DNA of 64,000 nt, from contig NZ_LS483470.1 in assembly GCF_900478135.1 (NCBI RefSeq), forward strand, positions 2,290,501-2,354,500, given 5' to 3'. Positions 53,667 through 62,676 of the stretch are shown piece after piece. Position 1 is the first letter of the stretch; each line of letters begins with the position of its first letter. Under the pieces are notes generated by a model. That model was not told where the DNA came from, made no database searches, and worked only from the letters and a program-made list of their open reading frames with translations. Position numbers and translations under genes: made by a program. The stretch is from Leminorella richardii. GTDB taxonomy: Bacteria > Pseudomonadota > Gammaproteobacteria > Enterobacterales > Enterobacteriaceae.

Positions 53667-55733
53667 ATGCGCAGCATAGCGTCTCATATTATATGGCTCG
53701 CACTCGCTATTCTTGGTGCCTGTGGGCTTGCTATTATTGCCTTAAATAATGGCGAAAAGGTGAATGCCCTCTGGATTGTGGTCGTTGCCGTTTCCGTCTA
53801 TTTAATTGCCTATCGCTACTACAGTAAGTTTATTGCGGACAAGGTATTAACGCTTGACGCTACGCGTATGACGCCAGCCTACCGCCACAATGACGGTTTG
53901 GACTACGTCCCCACCAACAAGTATGTGCTATACGGCCACCACTTCGCCGCTATCGCTGGTGCTGGCCCGCTGGTTGGCCCAGTGCTTGCCGCCCAGATGG
54001 GCTACCTACCCGGCATGATCTGGATCCTGGCCGGTGTGGTTCTGGCTGGTGCCGTACAGGACTTTATGGTGCTGTTTGTCTCCACGCGCCGCGACGGTCG
54101 CTCTCTCGGTGACCTTGTCAAGGCTGAGTTGGGCCAGGTTCCTGGCATTATTGCCCTGTTCGGCGCGTTCATGATCATGATTATTATTCTGGCCGTACTG
54201 GCTCTTATCGTGGTCAAGGCGCTGATCAACAGTCCATGGGGCTTCTTTACCGTAGCTATCACCATTCCTATTGCGCTGTTTATGGGGGTTTATACCCGCT
54301 ACATTCGACCAGGAAAAATTGGTGAAGTGTCCATCATCGGCTTTGTGTTGCTTATGCTGGCCATCATCTACGGTGGTGAAGTTGCCAAGAGCCCGTCTAT
54401 CGCCCCCTACTTTACGCTGGACGGCGTAGAGCTGACCTGGGCGCTGATTATCTACGGCGGCATCGCCTCTGTTCTTCCTGTTTGGCTGCTGCTCGCCCCT
54501 CGCGACTACCTGTCTACGTTCCTGAAGATCGGTACCATCGTTGGTCTGGCTATCGGCATCGTCTTTATCGCTCCGTCGCTGGAAATGCCGGCAACCACAC
54601 AGTTTATCGACGGTACTGGGCCGGTATGGGCAGGAAACCTGTTCCCATTCCTGTTCATCACCATCGCCTGTGGCGCGATCTCTGGCTTCCACGCCCTGAT
54701 TTCTTCAGGTACTACGCCTAAGATGCTGGAAAACGAGTCTCACGCTCGCTTTATCGGCTATGGCGGCATGCTGATGGAATCTTTCGTTGCCATTATGGCG
54801 CTGATCGCCGCATGCGTTATCGATCCAGGCGTCTACTTCGCCATGAACAGCCCGCTGGCGGTTCTTGGTCCAACAGTAGACTCTGCCGCTCAGGTGGTTA
54901 GCTCTTGGGGCTTTACTGTTACCCCTGAGATTCTGACCCAGTACGCTAAAGACGTCGGCGAAGCCTCTATCGTCTCCCGTGCGGGCGGAGCACCAACGCT
55001 GGCTGTCGGCATGGCGCACATCCTGAGTCAGATTACCGGCCCGTCCATGATGGCCTTCTGGTACCACTTCGCCATTCTGTTCGAAGCGCTGTTTATCCTG
55101 ACGGCCGTTGACGCAGGCACCCGCGCAGGTCGCTTTATGCTGCAAGACCTGATGGGCACCTTCGTTCCCGCTATGAGACGCACTGACTCCTTCGTCGCTA
55201 ACATTACCGCTACAGGTCTGTGTGTAGCCGCCTGGGGTTACTTCCTCTATCAAGGCGTCGTCGATCCTCTTGGCGGCATCAACACCCTGTGGCCTCTGTT
55301 CGGTATTGCAAACCAGATGCTGGCAGCGATTGCCCTCACGCTGTGTGCTGTCGTACTGTTCAAGATGAAGCGGGAAAAATATGCCTGGGTTGCCGTACTG
55401 CCAACTATCTTCCTGCTGGTTTGTACGCTGACCGCTGGCTGGCAGAAGGTGTTTGACGCCAACCCGCGCGTTGGCTTCCTGGCGCTGGCCAAGAAGTATC
55501 AGGCATCGCTGGACAAGGGTGAAATTCTGGCCCCGGCCAAGTCTCTTGACCAGATGAGCGCGCTGATCTTCAATAACCAGCTTGATGCAGGGCTGACCGT
55601 GCTGTTTATGCTGATAACGGTGAGCATCGTGGTGTTTGGCCTTCGCACTGCCTTCCAGGCCAGAGCGAACTCTAAGCCAACCGCCAACGAAGTACCCTAC
55701 GAGCCGTTACCAAGTTCTGCAACACAAAGCTAA
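53667..55733 (+). CDS. cstA: CstA-family peptide/pyruvate transporter
   Basis: A 688-residue inner-membrane carrier with about 16-18 spans, of the carbon-starvation CstA family; E. coli CstA and BtsT take up pyruvate and have been linked to peptide use. Sequence is closer to CstA than BtsT, judged by the end EVPYEPLP and the DSAAQVVSSWGFTVTPE region. Family blocks YGHHFAAIAGAGPLVGPVLAAQMGYLPG and GFHALISSGTTPKML are intact. It is followed by ybdD and yjiA. Confidence 0.93.
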   Translation: MRSIASHIIWLALAILGACGLAIIALNNGEKVNALWIVVVAVSVYLIAYRYYSKFIADKVLTLDATRMTPAYRHNDGLDYVPTNKYVLYGHHFAAIAGAGPLVGPVLAAQMGYLPGMIWILAGVVLAGAVQDFMVLFVSTRRDGRSLGDLVKAELGQVPGIIALFGAFMIMIIILAVLALIVVKALINSPWGFFTVAITIPIALFMGVYTRYIRPGKIGEVSIIGFVLLMLAIIYGGEVAKSPSIAPYFTLDGVELTWALIIYGGIASVLPVWLLLAPRDYLSTFLKIGTIVGLAIGIVFIAPSLEMPATTQFIDGTGPVWAGNLFPFLFITIACGAISGFHALISSGTTPKMLENESHARFIGYGGMLMESFVAIMALIAACVIDPGVYFAMNSPLAVLGPTVDSAAQVVSSWGFTVTPEILTQYAKDVGEASIVSRAGGAPTLAVGMAHILSQITGPSMMAFWYHFAILFEALFILTAVDAGTRAGRFMLQDLMGTFVPAMRRTDSFVANITATGLCVAAWGYFLYQGVVDPLGGINTLWPLFGIANQMLAAIALTLCAVVLFKMKREKYAWVAVLPTIFLLVCTLTAGWQKVFDANPRVGFLALAKKYQASLDKGEILAPAKSLDQMSALIFNNQLDAGLTVLFMLITVSIVVFGLRTAFQARANSKPTANEVPYEPLPSSATQS

Positions 55734-55749
55734 TCGTTGATGTACACTA

Positions 55750-55784
55750 AAAGCAGCCGCAGTTCATTTTTGCGGCTGCTTTCT
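55750..55784 (+). terminator. Hairpin between cstA and ybdD
   Basis: Perfect 11-bp stem AAAGCAGCCGC / GCGGCTGCTTT with an 11-nt loop and a CTT tail. It probably causes partial termination or 3'-end protection, lowering ybdD-yjiA expression relative to cstA. Confidence 0.7.
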
Positions 55785-55804
55785 TAACGATAAAAGGCAA
55801 CGCT

Positions 55805-55999
55805 ATGTTTGAAGATTTAGCCAAAGTAGGACGCTATCTCGGCCAGGCTGCTCGTCTGATGGTAGGCGTACCTGACTATGATACTTATGTGCAGCACATG
55901 CGCCTGACCCATCCCGAACAGGAAGTTATGACGTACGAAGAGTTCTTTCGCGAACGTCAAGAAGCGCGCTACGGCGCCGGTGGCGGGCGCTGCTGTTAA
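55805..55999 (+). CDS. ybdD: YbdD/YjiX-family small protein
   Basis: A 64-residue protein, MFEDLAKVGRYLGQAARLMV and onward, ending in the family's GAGGGRCC tail with a terminal CC pair. It is almost always encoded after a CstA/BtsT transporter; its role is unknown, possibly metal or transporter related. It agrees better with YbdD than YjiX (PDYDTYVQHMRLTHPEQ, MTYEEFFRERQ). Confidence 0.92.
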   Translation: MFEDLAKVGRYLGQAARLMVGVPDYDTYVQHMRLTHPEQEVMTYEEFFRERQEARYGAGGGRCC

Positions 56000-56038
56000 T
56001 CCGTTAAGATTTTTCTACGCTGAGGTAACACAACCGCA

Positions 56039-57100
56039 ATGACCAGCCACACTCCCCTTCCGGTAACTATTCTGACTGGCTTTTTAGGCTCGGGTAAAAC
56101 CACGTTAATTAACCACCTGTTGAAACACTACCCTGACGAAAAGCTCGCTATTGTAGAAAACGAGTTTGGCGCAGTCGGTATTGACGGCGGTTTACTTGAG
56201 CGAGGCGGTGATATTGAAGTTATTGAGCTGACCAACGGCTGTGTATGCTGTAGCGTCCGAGGTGAATTGACGGAGGCATTGAAAAGCCTGCTGACTCAGC
56301 GAGATGCTGGAACCCTTTCCTTTGAGCGTCTGTTACTAGAAACGACGGGCCTTGCCGACCCAGCGCCGATCGTACAAACCTTTTTTGTTGACGACCAGCT
56401 GAGAGAGCGTCTGATGCTGGATGCCGTTATCACTCTGGTTGATGCAGAACACGCGCAAAAACAGCTTAGTGAACACCGAGTTGCCGTTTCTCAGGTTGGG
56501 TTTGCTGACCGTCTGATCCTGACTAAGCTCGACCGCATAGATGAAGAGGCCAAGCAGCTTCTACTGGAGCGTCTTCGCACCATCAATGGAAAAGCCATTG
56601 TCTGTGAAGCCCAAGGGGGCAAACTGGAAAAAGAAGCCTGGATTGGTATTGAAGCCTTTAATCTGGACGAGAACTTCCCCCTTAACGCAACCTTTTCTCC
56701 AACATTAAAGAACAGCACCACGCCGCTGCGTTTTCATCCCATTCCTTCTTCAAACACCTCGACTGCACGCTCGTGGAACGACGACATTTCGTCTCACGTC
56801 TTTGAGGCGGGAGAGGTGAACGTGAAGCTTATCGGCGCCTTTATGGAAAACGCCATTGAACAACACGGCAACGATATGCTGCGCTACAAGGGCATTCTGG
56901 CCATTGCCGGAGAACCGCGTCGCCTTATCGTTCAGGGTGTACATCGCGTTGTTGGGTTTGACTACGGCAGCGAATGGCGGCCAGATGAGGCGCGCAGCAC
57001 TAAACTGGTTATCATCGGTAGACGTTTGCCCTTAGAGGCATTAGAACAGGCGTTTAAAGCCTGCTCAACTGAAAATCAAGCCAGCGTTCAAGCACCTTAA
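56039..57100 (+). CDS. yjiA: YjiA-like COG0523 metal-binding GTPase
   Basis: A 353-residue CobW/COG0523 GTPase that binds transition metals. Walker A GFLGSGKT is at residues 14-21, the metal motif GCVCC at residues 67-71 (Cys68, Cys70, Cys71), the Walker B area LLETTGLADP near residue 102, and the G4 motif LTKLDRID. It is about 30 residues longer than E. coli YjiA (318), with extra sequence before the C-terminal domain (GKLEKEAWIG...). In E. coli yjiA follows btsT-yjiX. Confidence 0.9.
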   Translation: MTSHTPLPVTILTGFLGSGKTTLINHLLKHYPDEKLAIVENEFGAVGIDGGLLERGGDIEVIELTNGCVCCSVRGELTEALKSLLTQRDAGTLSFERLLLETTGLADPAPIVQTFFVDDQLRERLMLDAVITLVDAEHAQKQLSEHRVAVSQVGFADRLILTKLDRIDEEAKQLLLERLRTINGKAIVCEAQGGKLEKEAWIGIEAFNLDENFPLNATFSPTLKNSTTPLRFHPIPSSNTSTARSWNDDISSHVFEAGEVNVKLIGAFMENAIEQHGNDMLRYKGILAIAGEPRRLIVQGVHRVVGFDYGSEWRPDEARSTKLVIIGRRLPLEALEQAFKACSTENQASVQAP

Positions 57101-57222
57101 GTCGATTTTTGTATGAGAAGCTCGGTTGCAACACACGATTCAGCGCCTGATTTAACGTTAGAGTCAATGAATCAGTGATGAAACCTATTGATACTATCGG
57201 TTTTTCCAACGCTTTCGAAAGA

Positions 57223-57263
57223 TTTTCATTTAGCGTCTCAGGCTCTATAATGATACATTATAC
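57223..57263 (+). promoter_or_regulatory. Promoter with overlapping Fur-like box upstream of fur
   Basis: TTTTCA (57223-57228), 17 bp, TATAAT (57246-57251) make a plausible sigma-70 promoter. The -10 overlaps TATAATGATACATTATAC (57246-57263), which resembles a Fur box and would permit autorepression by Fe-Fur, as known in E. coli. Confidence 0.55.
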
Positions 57264-57316
57264 TTTAATTAAGTATCCGCCGGCTGTAGCACGACGCCTC
57301 GATTAGGACAATTCGA

Positions 57317-57766
57317 ATGACTGATAACAATACCGCACTGAAGAAAGCAGGACTCAAAGTAACGCTTCCTCGCCTTAAGATTCTGGAAATTCTTCAGGAG
57401 CCCGAGAACCATCACGTCAGCGCCGAAGACCTCTACAAAAGGCTGATCGATATGGGCGAAGAGATTGGTTTAGCGACGGTCTATCGCGTATTAAACCAGT
57501 TTGATGACGCCGGAATAGTGACTCGCCACAGCTTTGAAGGCGGAAAGTCCGTTTTTGAACTGACGCAAAAGCATCACCACGATCACCTTATCTGCTTGGA
57601 CTGCGGTAAAGTCATTGAATTCAGCGATGAGTTTATTGAACAGCGACAGCATGAGATTTCTGAAAAGTACAACATCAAGCTGACCAACCACAGCCTTTAT
57701 CTGTACGGTAAATGCAGCAGCGGCGACTGTCGTAAAGACGAAACAGCTCACAACCCCAAAGCTTAA
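57317..57766 (+). CDS. fur: Fur, ferric uptake regulator
   Basis: Iron-responsive repressor of siderophore, transport and other genes (a Fur box lies upstream of gpmA in this window). The 149-residue protein has the winged helix (LKVTLPRLKILEILQEPENHHVSAEDLYKRL), the metal site HHHDHLICLDCGKVIEF and the C-terminal CSSGDCRKDE Cys pair. Length is one residue above E. coli (148). Confidence 0.98.
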   Translation: MTDNNTALKKAGLKVTLPRLKILEILQEPENHHVSAEDLYKRLIDMGEEIGLATVYRVLNQFDDAGIVTRHSFEGGKSVFELTQKHHHDHLICLDCGKVIEFSDEFIEQRQHEISEKYNIKLTNHSLYLYGKCSSGDCRKDETAHNPKA

Positions 57767-57784
57767 TCACACCCTTTTCTACAA

Positions 57785-57806
57785 ACCACCTGCTTTAGCG
57801 GGTGGT
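57785..57806 (+). terminator. Hairpin after fur
   Basis: Stem ACCACCTGC / GCGGGTGGT with a 4-nt loop and one G-T wobble, 19 bp after fur. No T run follows, so strength is uncertain. Confidence 0.45.
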
Positions 57807-57922
57807 CACCCGTTTAGTCTTCTTCCCTATTCCTACTCGTCTCTTTCGGCAATCTGCCGATTGACGTGACTTTGCCTGTCTTATTCACCGCTTTAATAGG
57901 CAATTTGGTTTACACTCAACGC

Positions 57923-57957
57923 AAAAAAACAGCGCAGGTTTATCACCTGCGCTGCTT
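57923..57957 (-). terminator. Terminator of the autotransporter gene
   Basis: Perfect 10-bp stem CAGCGCAGGT / ACCTGCGCTG with a 5-nt loop; on the minus strand it is followed by TTTTTTTGCG. It lies 62 bp beyond the autotransporter stop. Confidence 0.85.
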
Positions 57958-58015
57958 ATCAATACGACTGTTGGCGTTTTATCTGGCATGTTGAAACGCC
58001 TTCAAGACCAACTCA

Positions 58016-61000
58016 TTAGAACTGGTATTTCACACCCAAATTAACCGACGTATCGCTGTAGCCGTGATTTCCCACCTGCTGTGCAACGTTAGACCACAGA
58101 GCAACGTTCTTGCTCAACTGCCCTTCCGTACCCAGCTTCAGTTCACCCACATTGCGGCTGCCCGCCTGATTCAGACGGCTTCCGTTCATCACTACGCCCG
58201 GCTCTTTGCTGTTGTACAGCCAGTTGGCTTCAGCATAAACGGTAAACTGTGCGGCTTTTTCACTTGCCGGAGCGGTGACGCCATCTCGGGATAGCTTAAA
58301 ACCTAAGCGGGTTTGTAGGTTATCGTGCCCATCGCTTTGGATGCGCGTGCCGTTCTTCTCCCAGTGCGTGTCAGCCTTCAGACCGTTCCAGGTCAGTTGC
58401 CCCTGCGGGGTGATAAAGACCGACGAAATGTCGCTCTGGTAGATCGGCATCCGATAGCCCATCTCTACTGACGCGCTGTAGCCCTTAATGCTGTAGGTTT
58501 CCGGGGACATCTCTTCACCGTTGACCGATGCATCCAGCCAGCTGTAGTTGACCCAGCTGTCCACATATGCGCCGTTCAGCGTGTTGGCATTTTGATACCA
58601 CGTGCCGTACAGGCCGGCGTTGTAGCCCTTCACATTGCCTTTAGACGAATAGCCGCTCACCGTTGAATGAGTATTGGTTTGCGCTCTGCCGTACCCGACC
58701 ATGACGCCAAGACCCAGTCGGCTTTCGTTGCCGAGGTCAAGGCCCATAATTTCACCGCCGCCCTGCACCACATAGCGATTGGTCTGGTTGCGCAGCTGCC
58801 CTGAACTGTCGCGAAAACGCGTGTGGGAACCCACCTGACGCAGCCACATGCTGGAGTTCTCCGCACGACCTTCGCGATCTTCCAGACGCAGGTTAAACAG
58901 GGTGTTTGCCGCTGCGATGTTCCCCATATAGCTTCCCGCTTCAGGGCGGTAAACCGGGGTTTTCTTGTCTGCTGGCGCAGGTGCCGGATCTTCCCCACCC
59001 GGCGTCGGCTCAGGCGTTGGAGTTGGCTCTGGTGTTGGAGTTGGTTCCGGCTCCGGAGGTGGCTCAGGGATCAGCTCAGAACGCAAGAACCAGCCGCCGT
59101 TGTCTTTATGCAGGAAGTACTCGAACGCACCGCCAATGGCACGACCGTCTAGGGTAAACTCTCCATCGTCAGACTGGCCGCTGACGCTAACCACTTCGAT
59201 ACCCTGAGTGGTCACGGCTCCAGCGCCGTTGACATTGGTCACGCGGATCTTGCTCTCTCCCGAATAGTCACCGTTAATCAGCAGCTTATCCGTAAGTGAA
59301 TCGTCGTCTTCCAGAACGGTATTCAGCGCAAAAGTACCGCCATAGCCAACGTAGTCGCCGTTGATGGTTAAGGTTTTAAAACCGCTGCCGTCCTCCGGAG
59401 AAGAAAACGCTACCGTGCCCCGGTTTATCAAACTGCTAACCGTTGAGCTGCCGTTCATGTTCCATACGCTGTTTTCATCAATATCCAACAGGTTAATTCT
59501 AGAGAAGGCTGTGGTCAGATCGGAGCCATTGCGCAGCGCCACGCGAAGATCGCGATCGCTCTGTTGAGTATTGAGCAGAATATTCCCTGTCATTCGCGAC
59601 CCATCAAGAGACACGGACACTTTATCGGCAAGCTGGCGGTTAGTGTTGGTATTGTTAAGCGTGATGTCGCCTACCAGCTCTGCTCCGTTCGTCAGGCTGA
59701 CGTCAAGCGTCGAATTACGGTGATTCACCGAGTTAGCCTTATCAAGATTGATATTGCCGTTCATCAGTGAGTTGTTTAGCGTCACGCCCAGTTTGGTTTC
59801 CTGCGTACCTCGGGACTGCAGAGACGAAAAGAGGATATTGCCGTTAATGGTACTCCCTTCGCGGATGTCCAGCGTCGACTGGTCGCTGATACTGTTCGTG
59901 CTGTTGTCAGCAATATAAATCGCTACGTTATCCCGACCGCCGACCAGCGTCGTGCCCTGCACGTTCAGATCCAGATTGCCGTTCTGATTGCGCACGGCGT
60001 AGCCGTCCTGCGCCTCAATGTAGCTGTCTTTAATCGTCATGGCGCTTTCGCCGCCGCGGAAATTAAAGTTGACCCCGTGGCTGTCGCTTCCGGTCAAAAA
60101 TAGTCGGCTGCCCTCAAGATATGCCGTTGCGCCATTTTCTACGTTCATTCCCAACGAACGAGTACCGGAAATTTCAGCCATCACGCCGCGGGCGTTGATT
60201 TCAGAACCTAACTCTTTCGCCCACAGCCCGGTAGACTTATCGCCCGTTGAGGTCAGGGTCATTCCATAAATATCGACAATGGAGTTTGCCGCTGCTGCCA
60301 TCACGCCAGTGCTGTTCTCTCCTGACTGGTTTATTTTTACACCGATAGCGTCAACAGTAGTGTTTACTTGATTGGTATAGTGGTAGTTACCGGAATATAG
60401 CCCCACTCCCCCCTGATTATGGTCAACATAAATTCCGGTGGAGCTATCCCCTTCGGAATTAAGTCCGCTGTTTTCCAACGTTATATGCGCACCCGCAGCA
60501 ACATACACGTTTGTTGAATTGTTATATCGGGTGGTGATAAAGGAACTCTCTGCCGACGCTCCGCCAAAATAATGTCTGTCTCGGGTATCTTTTATCAGAA
60601 TGCCAATACTGCTGGTCGCTGTCGGGGCACCATCAACTTTATACATATCAATTCTGACGTTATTCAGAGTAGCCTGTGATTTACCGAAACCTAAAAAACC
60701 CGCTAATCCATAGCCGTAACCATTTAATGAGGACCGAACGATTATATCGGTATCCTCTACAACGGCACTCATTACTCTGGTCTCATATTTACTGGATGCA
60801 TTCGTATCCCAACTCATAGAGAGCGCCGTATTTGTTGTCTCTATCCGACTTCCCTCTACCTCCAGCAGTCCGCCCATCCTTACACTAATGCCCGAATCAC
60901 CCGATGTAATATGAGTATTCTTTATTGACATCGATGAACTGTCAGTGCTGGTTGAGTTTAAGTCGGTAACTGAGATATTTCCCTTGTCCCCCATCGCGAT

Positions 61001-61585
61001 CGAGGAGTTTTCAACAGTAATTCTTCCCGCATGGTGGGCTAGAAGAGCGCGGGCAAAAGTATTAATGGTAGAGTCGCTGATCTCAATCAACGAGCCCTCA
61101 CCCACTGCTCTAAGTGCACTATAATAATTATACGAATCTATAGAGGTATTAGGGTTATCAGTGCGGTCGTTGATATGGTAAGCATCAACGTTTTTTAATC
61201 GTATCGCACTACCAGCGTAAGCCACGCCTAAAACAACGAGATCCCGTGCAAATAAATTAGTTGACAGAGGTCGATGTGATTCTAATACGATACGGTTGTT
61301 TTCATCACCGTAGCCGTGAATTTCCCCACCGCCTGATGCGCTCAATACCTGATAGTATCTGCCGCCTGCTGTCAAACCCGAACCAACGTAGACCGTGCTA
61401 CCATTATGTAGATAGCTTTGCCCGGGGTTCAAAGTAGCAACATCTTCAGCCTCTGTTACCCAAAGACTGGCCTGATTAGAAACCGAAGATTGCCAAATAC
61501 TGGCCTGAGCGGTAAATGAAGTAAGGCAGGAAAATATAGAGACAGCTAATAATTTCCTTTTAAATTTTAATGAATTAAAATCCAT
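58016..61585 (-). CDS. Type Va autotransporter (pertactin/AIDA-like)
   Basis: A 1189-residue surface protein. A Sec signal peptide (MDFNSLKFKRKLLAVSIFSC and on, cut near AQA28) is followed by a Ser/Asn/Gly-rich passenger of about 800 residues with repeated beta-helix turns (IEISDSTINTF, ITVENSSIAMG, LEVEGSRIETT, MTIKDSYIEAQ), a Pro/Thr/Glu linker near residues 838-878 (PEPEPTPTPEPTPTPEPTP), and a 12-strand barrel of about 300 residues beginning AGSYMGNIAAANTLFNLRL and ending VNLGVKYQF with the outer-membrane C-terminal Phe. The passenger has no protease triad I can see; an adhesin is the likeliest role. It lies where E. coli has chiPQ. Confidence 0.93.
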   Translation of the reverse strand: MDFNSLKFKRKLLAVSIFSCLTSFTAQASIWQSSVSNQASLWVTEAEDVATLNPGQSYLHNGSTVYVGSGLTAGGRYYQVLSASGGGEIHGYGDENNRIVLESHRPLSTNLFARDLVVLGVAYAGSAIRLKNVDAYHINDRTDNPNTSIDSYNYYSALRAVGEGSLIEISDSTINTFARALLAHHAGRITVENSSIAMGDKGNISVTDLNSTSTDSSSMSIKNTHITSGDSGISVRMGGLLEVEGSRIETTNTALSMSWDTNASSKYETRVMSAVVEDTDIIVRSSLNGYGYGLAGFLGFGKSQATLNNVRIDMYKVDGAPTATSSIGILIKDTRDRHYFGGASAESSFITTRYNNSTNVYVAAGAHITLENSGLNSEGDSSTGIYVDHNQGGVGLYSGNYHYTNQVNTTVDAIGVKINQSGENSTGVMAAAANSIVDIYGMTLTSTGDKSTGLWAKELGSEINARGVMAEISGTRSLGMNVENGATAYLEGSRLFLTGSDSHGVNFNFRGGESAMTIKDSYIEAQDGYAVRNQNGNLDLNVQGTTLVGGRDNVAIYIADNSTNSISDQSTLDIREGSTINGNILFSSLQSRGTQETKLGVTLNNSLMNGNINLDKANSVNHRNSTLDVSLTNGAELVGDITLNNTNTNRQLADKVSVSLDGSRMTGNILLNTQQSDRDLRVALRNGSDLTTAFSRINLLDIDENSVWNMNGSSTVSSLINRGTVAFSSPEDGSGFKTLTINGDYVGYGGTFALNTVLEDDDSLTDKLLINGDYSGESKIRVTNVNGAGAVTTQGIEVVSVSGQSDDGEFTLDGRAIGGAFEYFLHKDNGGWFLRSELIPEPPPEPEPTPTPEPTPTPEPTPGGEDPAPAPADKKTPVYRPEAGSYMGNIAAANTLFNLRLEDREGRAENSSMWLRQVGSHTRFRDSSGQLRNQTNRYVVQGGGEIMGLDLGNESRLGLGVMVGYGRAQTNTHSTVSGYSSKGNVKGYNAGLYGTWYQNANTLNGAYVDSWVNYSWLDASVNGEEMSPETYSIKGYSASVEMGYRMPIYQSDISSVFITPQGQLTWNGLKADTHWEKNGTRIQSDGHDNLQTRLGFKLSRDGVTAPASEKAAQFTVYAEANWLYNSKEPGVVMNGSRLNQAGSRNVGELKLGTEGQLSKNVALWSNVAQQVGNHGYSDTSVNLGVKYQF

Positions 61586-62370
61586 TTCAAAAATCCCTCT
61601 TTATGAACTTATATAACCACTAAGTCATTGATAACCTGTGCACATATACACTTCTTAGAGAAAGCAGAAAATACCCTATGCATCAATATCCATAATCAGT
61701 CACATAAAGGTGCATTTATGAATCATAATCCTAATCATTTTAAAATCTTCAGAATATAAATTCACTCTCTTACAAAAAATCCCATTTTAAAAATTACGGC
61801 CACCGACAAAAAAGAACATGCACCCAATAAATAACCATAAATAATTATATAACTCTAATTTATTTGTATATTTCGAAATTATAGATCGATATTTGTTTCA
61901 ATGAAAGAAAAAAAAGAATCAGAAAAGAAAAATTATCAGAAATTAATTTATTTTTCAATCTGATAATGATTTAAAAAGTAAAAATAAAAACCCCAAATAG
62001 ATACGCATTCAAAGAAAAACCCCCTATATAATCTTCAAAAAAATTCCTTACTAGCAATGCATTCATCAACACATAATATTTAACATGAAACTATTATCAC
62101 GAAAACAATAAAAATATACCCTACATTAAAAAAACACAAAAATAACAAAGACAACGCGTATCACTAGGATAAAAACAACATTAAAAATCCCCATAAAAAA
62201 CAAATAACAACCTACCACCAACGCTTAGGAATCACTAGCCATTTATACAAAAACAGGGTAACTTAAAGAATGAACTACGCCTTTACCAAACAACCCCTGC
62301 ATGTACAAAGAAGTAGGTATTACTGTGCTGCGGACGTAACGATAGCCCACTGCTGATGCTGTGAGGGAAT
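61586..62370. other. Very AT-rich region upstream of the autotransporter
   Basis: About 785 bp with no supported gene and long A/T runs, especially 61700-62220. Such composition attracts H-NS-type silencing and is common around acquired surface-protein genes. It should contain the autotransporter promoter; I could not choose a reliable -35/-10 pair. Confidence 0.6.
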
Positions 62371-62404
62371 AGACAAAAAAAGCGCCGGCTTATCGCCAGC
62401 GCTT
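62371..62404 (-). terminator. Terminator of the lost second autotransporter
   Basis: Stem AAGCGC-C-GGC / GCC-A-GCGCTT with a 5-nt loop; on the minus strand it ends in TTTTTTTGTC. It lies 62 bp beyond the relic stop codon, the same distance as in the intact gene. Confidence 0.65.
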
Positions 62405-62465
62405 CTATTGCTCTAAGTGTTTGCGCTTTCATCAAGCGCCTTTAGGGACGTTTTATAACAATATG

Positions 62466-62507
62466 TTAGAACTGATATTTGATACCAAGGTTAACAGACG
62501 TATCGCT
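62466..62507 (-). pseudogene. 3' relic of a second autotransporter gene
   Basis: On the minus strand these 42 bases read SDTSVNLGIKYQF and stop, the last 13 residues of an autotransporter barrel with the terminal Phe. The intact gene at 58016 ends SDTSVNLGVKYQF; 35 of 42 bases are identical. Upstream of the relic the similarity fades within about 10 codons, and no barrel or passenger sequence remains before glnS. It suggests a former tandem pair of autotransporter genes, most of one lost by deletion. Confidence 0.85.
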
Positions 62508-62593
62508 ATTACGCTCTCGCACCGCGAGATGCAGCAATAATAAGATGAAAGTTTAGCGATTGCTGAATGCCATCGGCCATGGAAGAAAATAGA

Positions 62594-62640
62594 CAAAAAA
62601 ATGCACCTCTACTCGTTGAATACTCAACTTTTGAGGTGCA
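62594..62640 (-). terminator. Terminator of glnS
   Basis: Outer stem TGCACCTC / GAGGTGCA (62602-62609 with 62633-62640) around an inner GTTGAATACTCAAC hairpin; on the minus strand it is followed by TTTTTTTGTC. It lies 37 bp beyond glnS. Confidence 0.82.
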
Positions 62641-62676
62641 GCTTACAGTACTTCTCAGATATTGCTTTTTTATGCC

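Noticed and set aside
54006..54692. 228-codon open frame antisense to cstA
   Set aside because: Shadow frame, Asp/Gln/His-rich in the manner of reversed hydrophobic codons; no ribosome site.
57178..57307. Possible upstream ORF (uof-like) before fur
   Set aside because: Its start precedes the best predicted fur promoter, so it would not be on the main transcript; a shorter ATG at 57250 overlaps the -10 box.
58970..59080. Short tandem repeats in the autotransporter gene
   Set aside because: These encode the Pro-Thr-Glu linker before the barrel, a normal feature of such proteins, not a separate repeat element.
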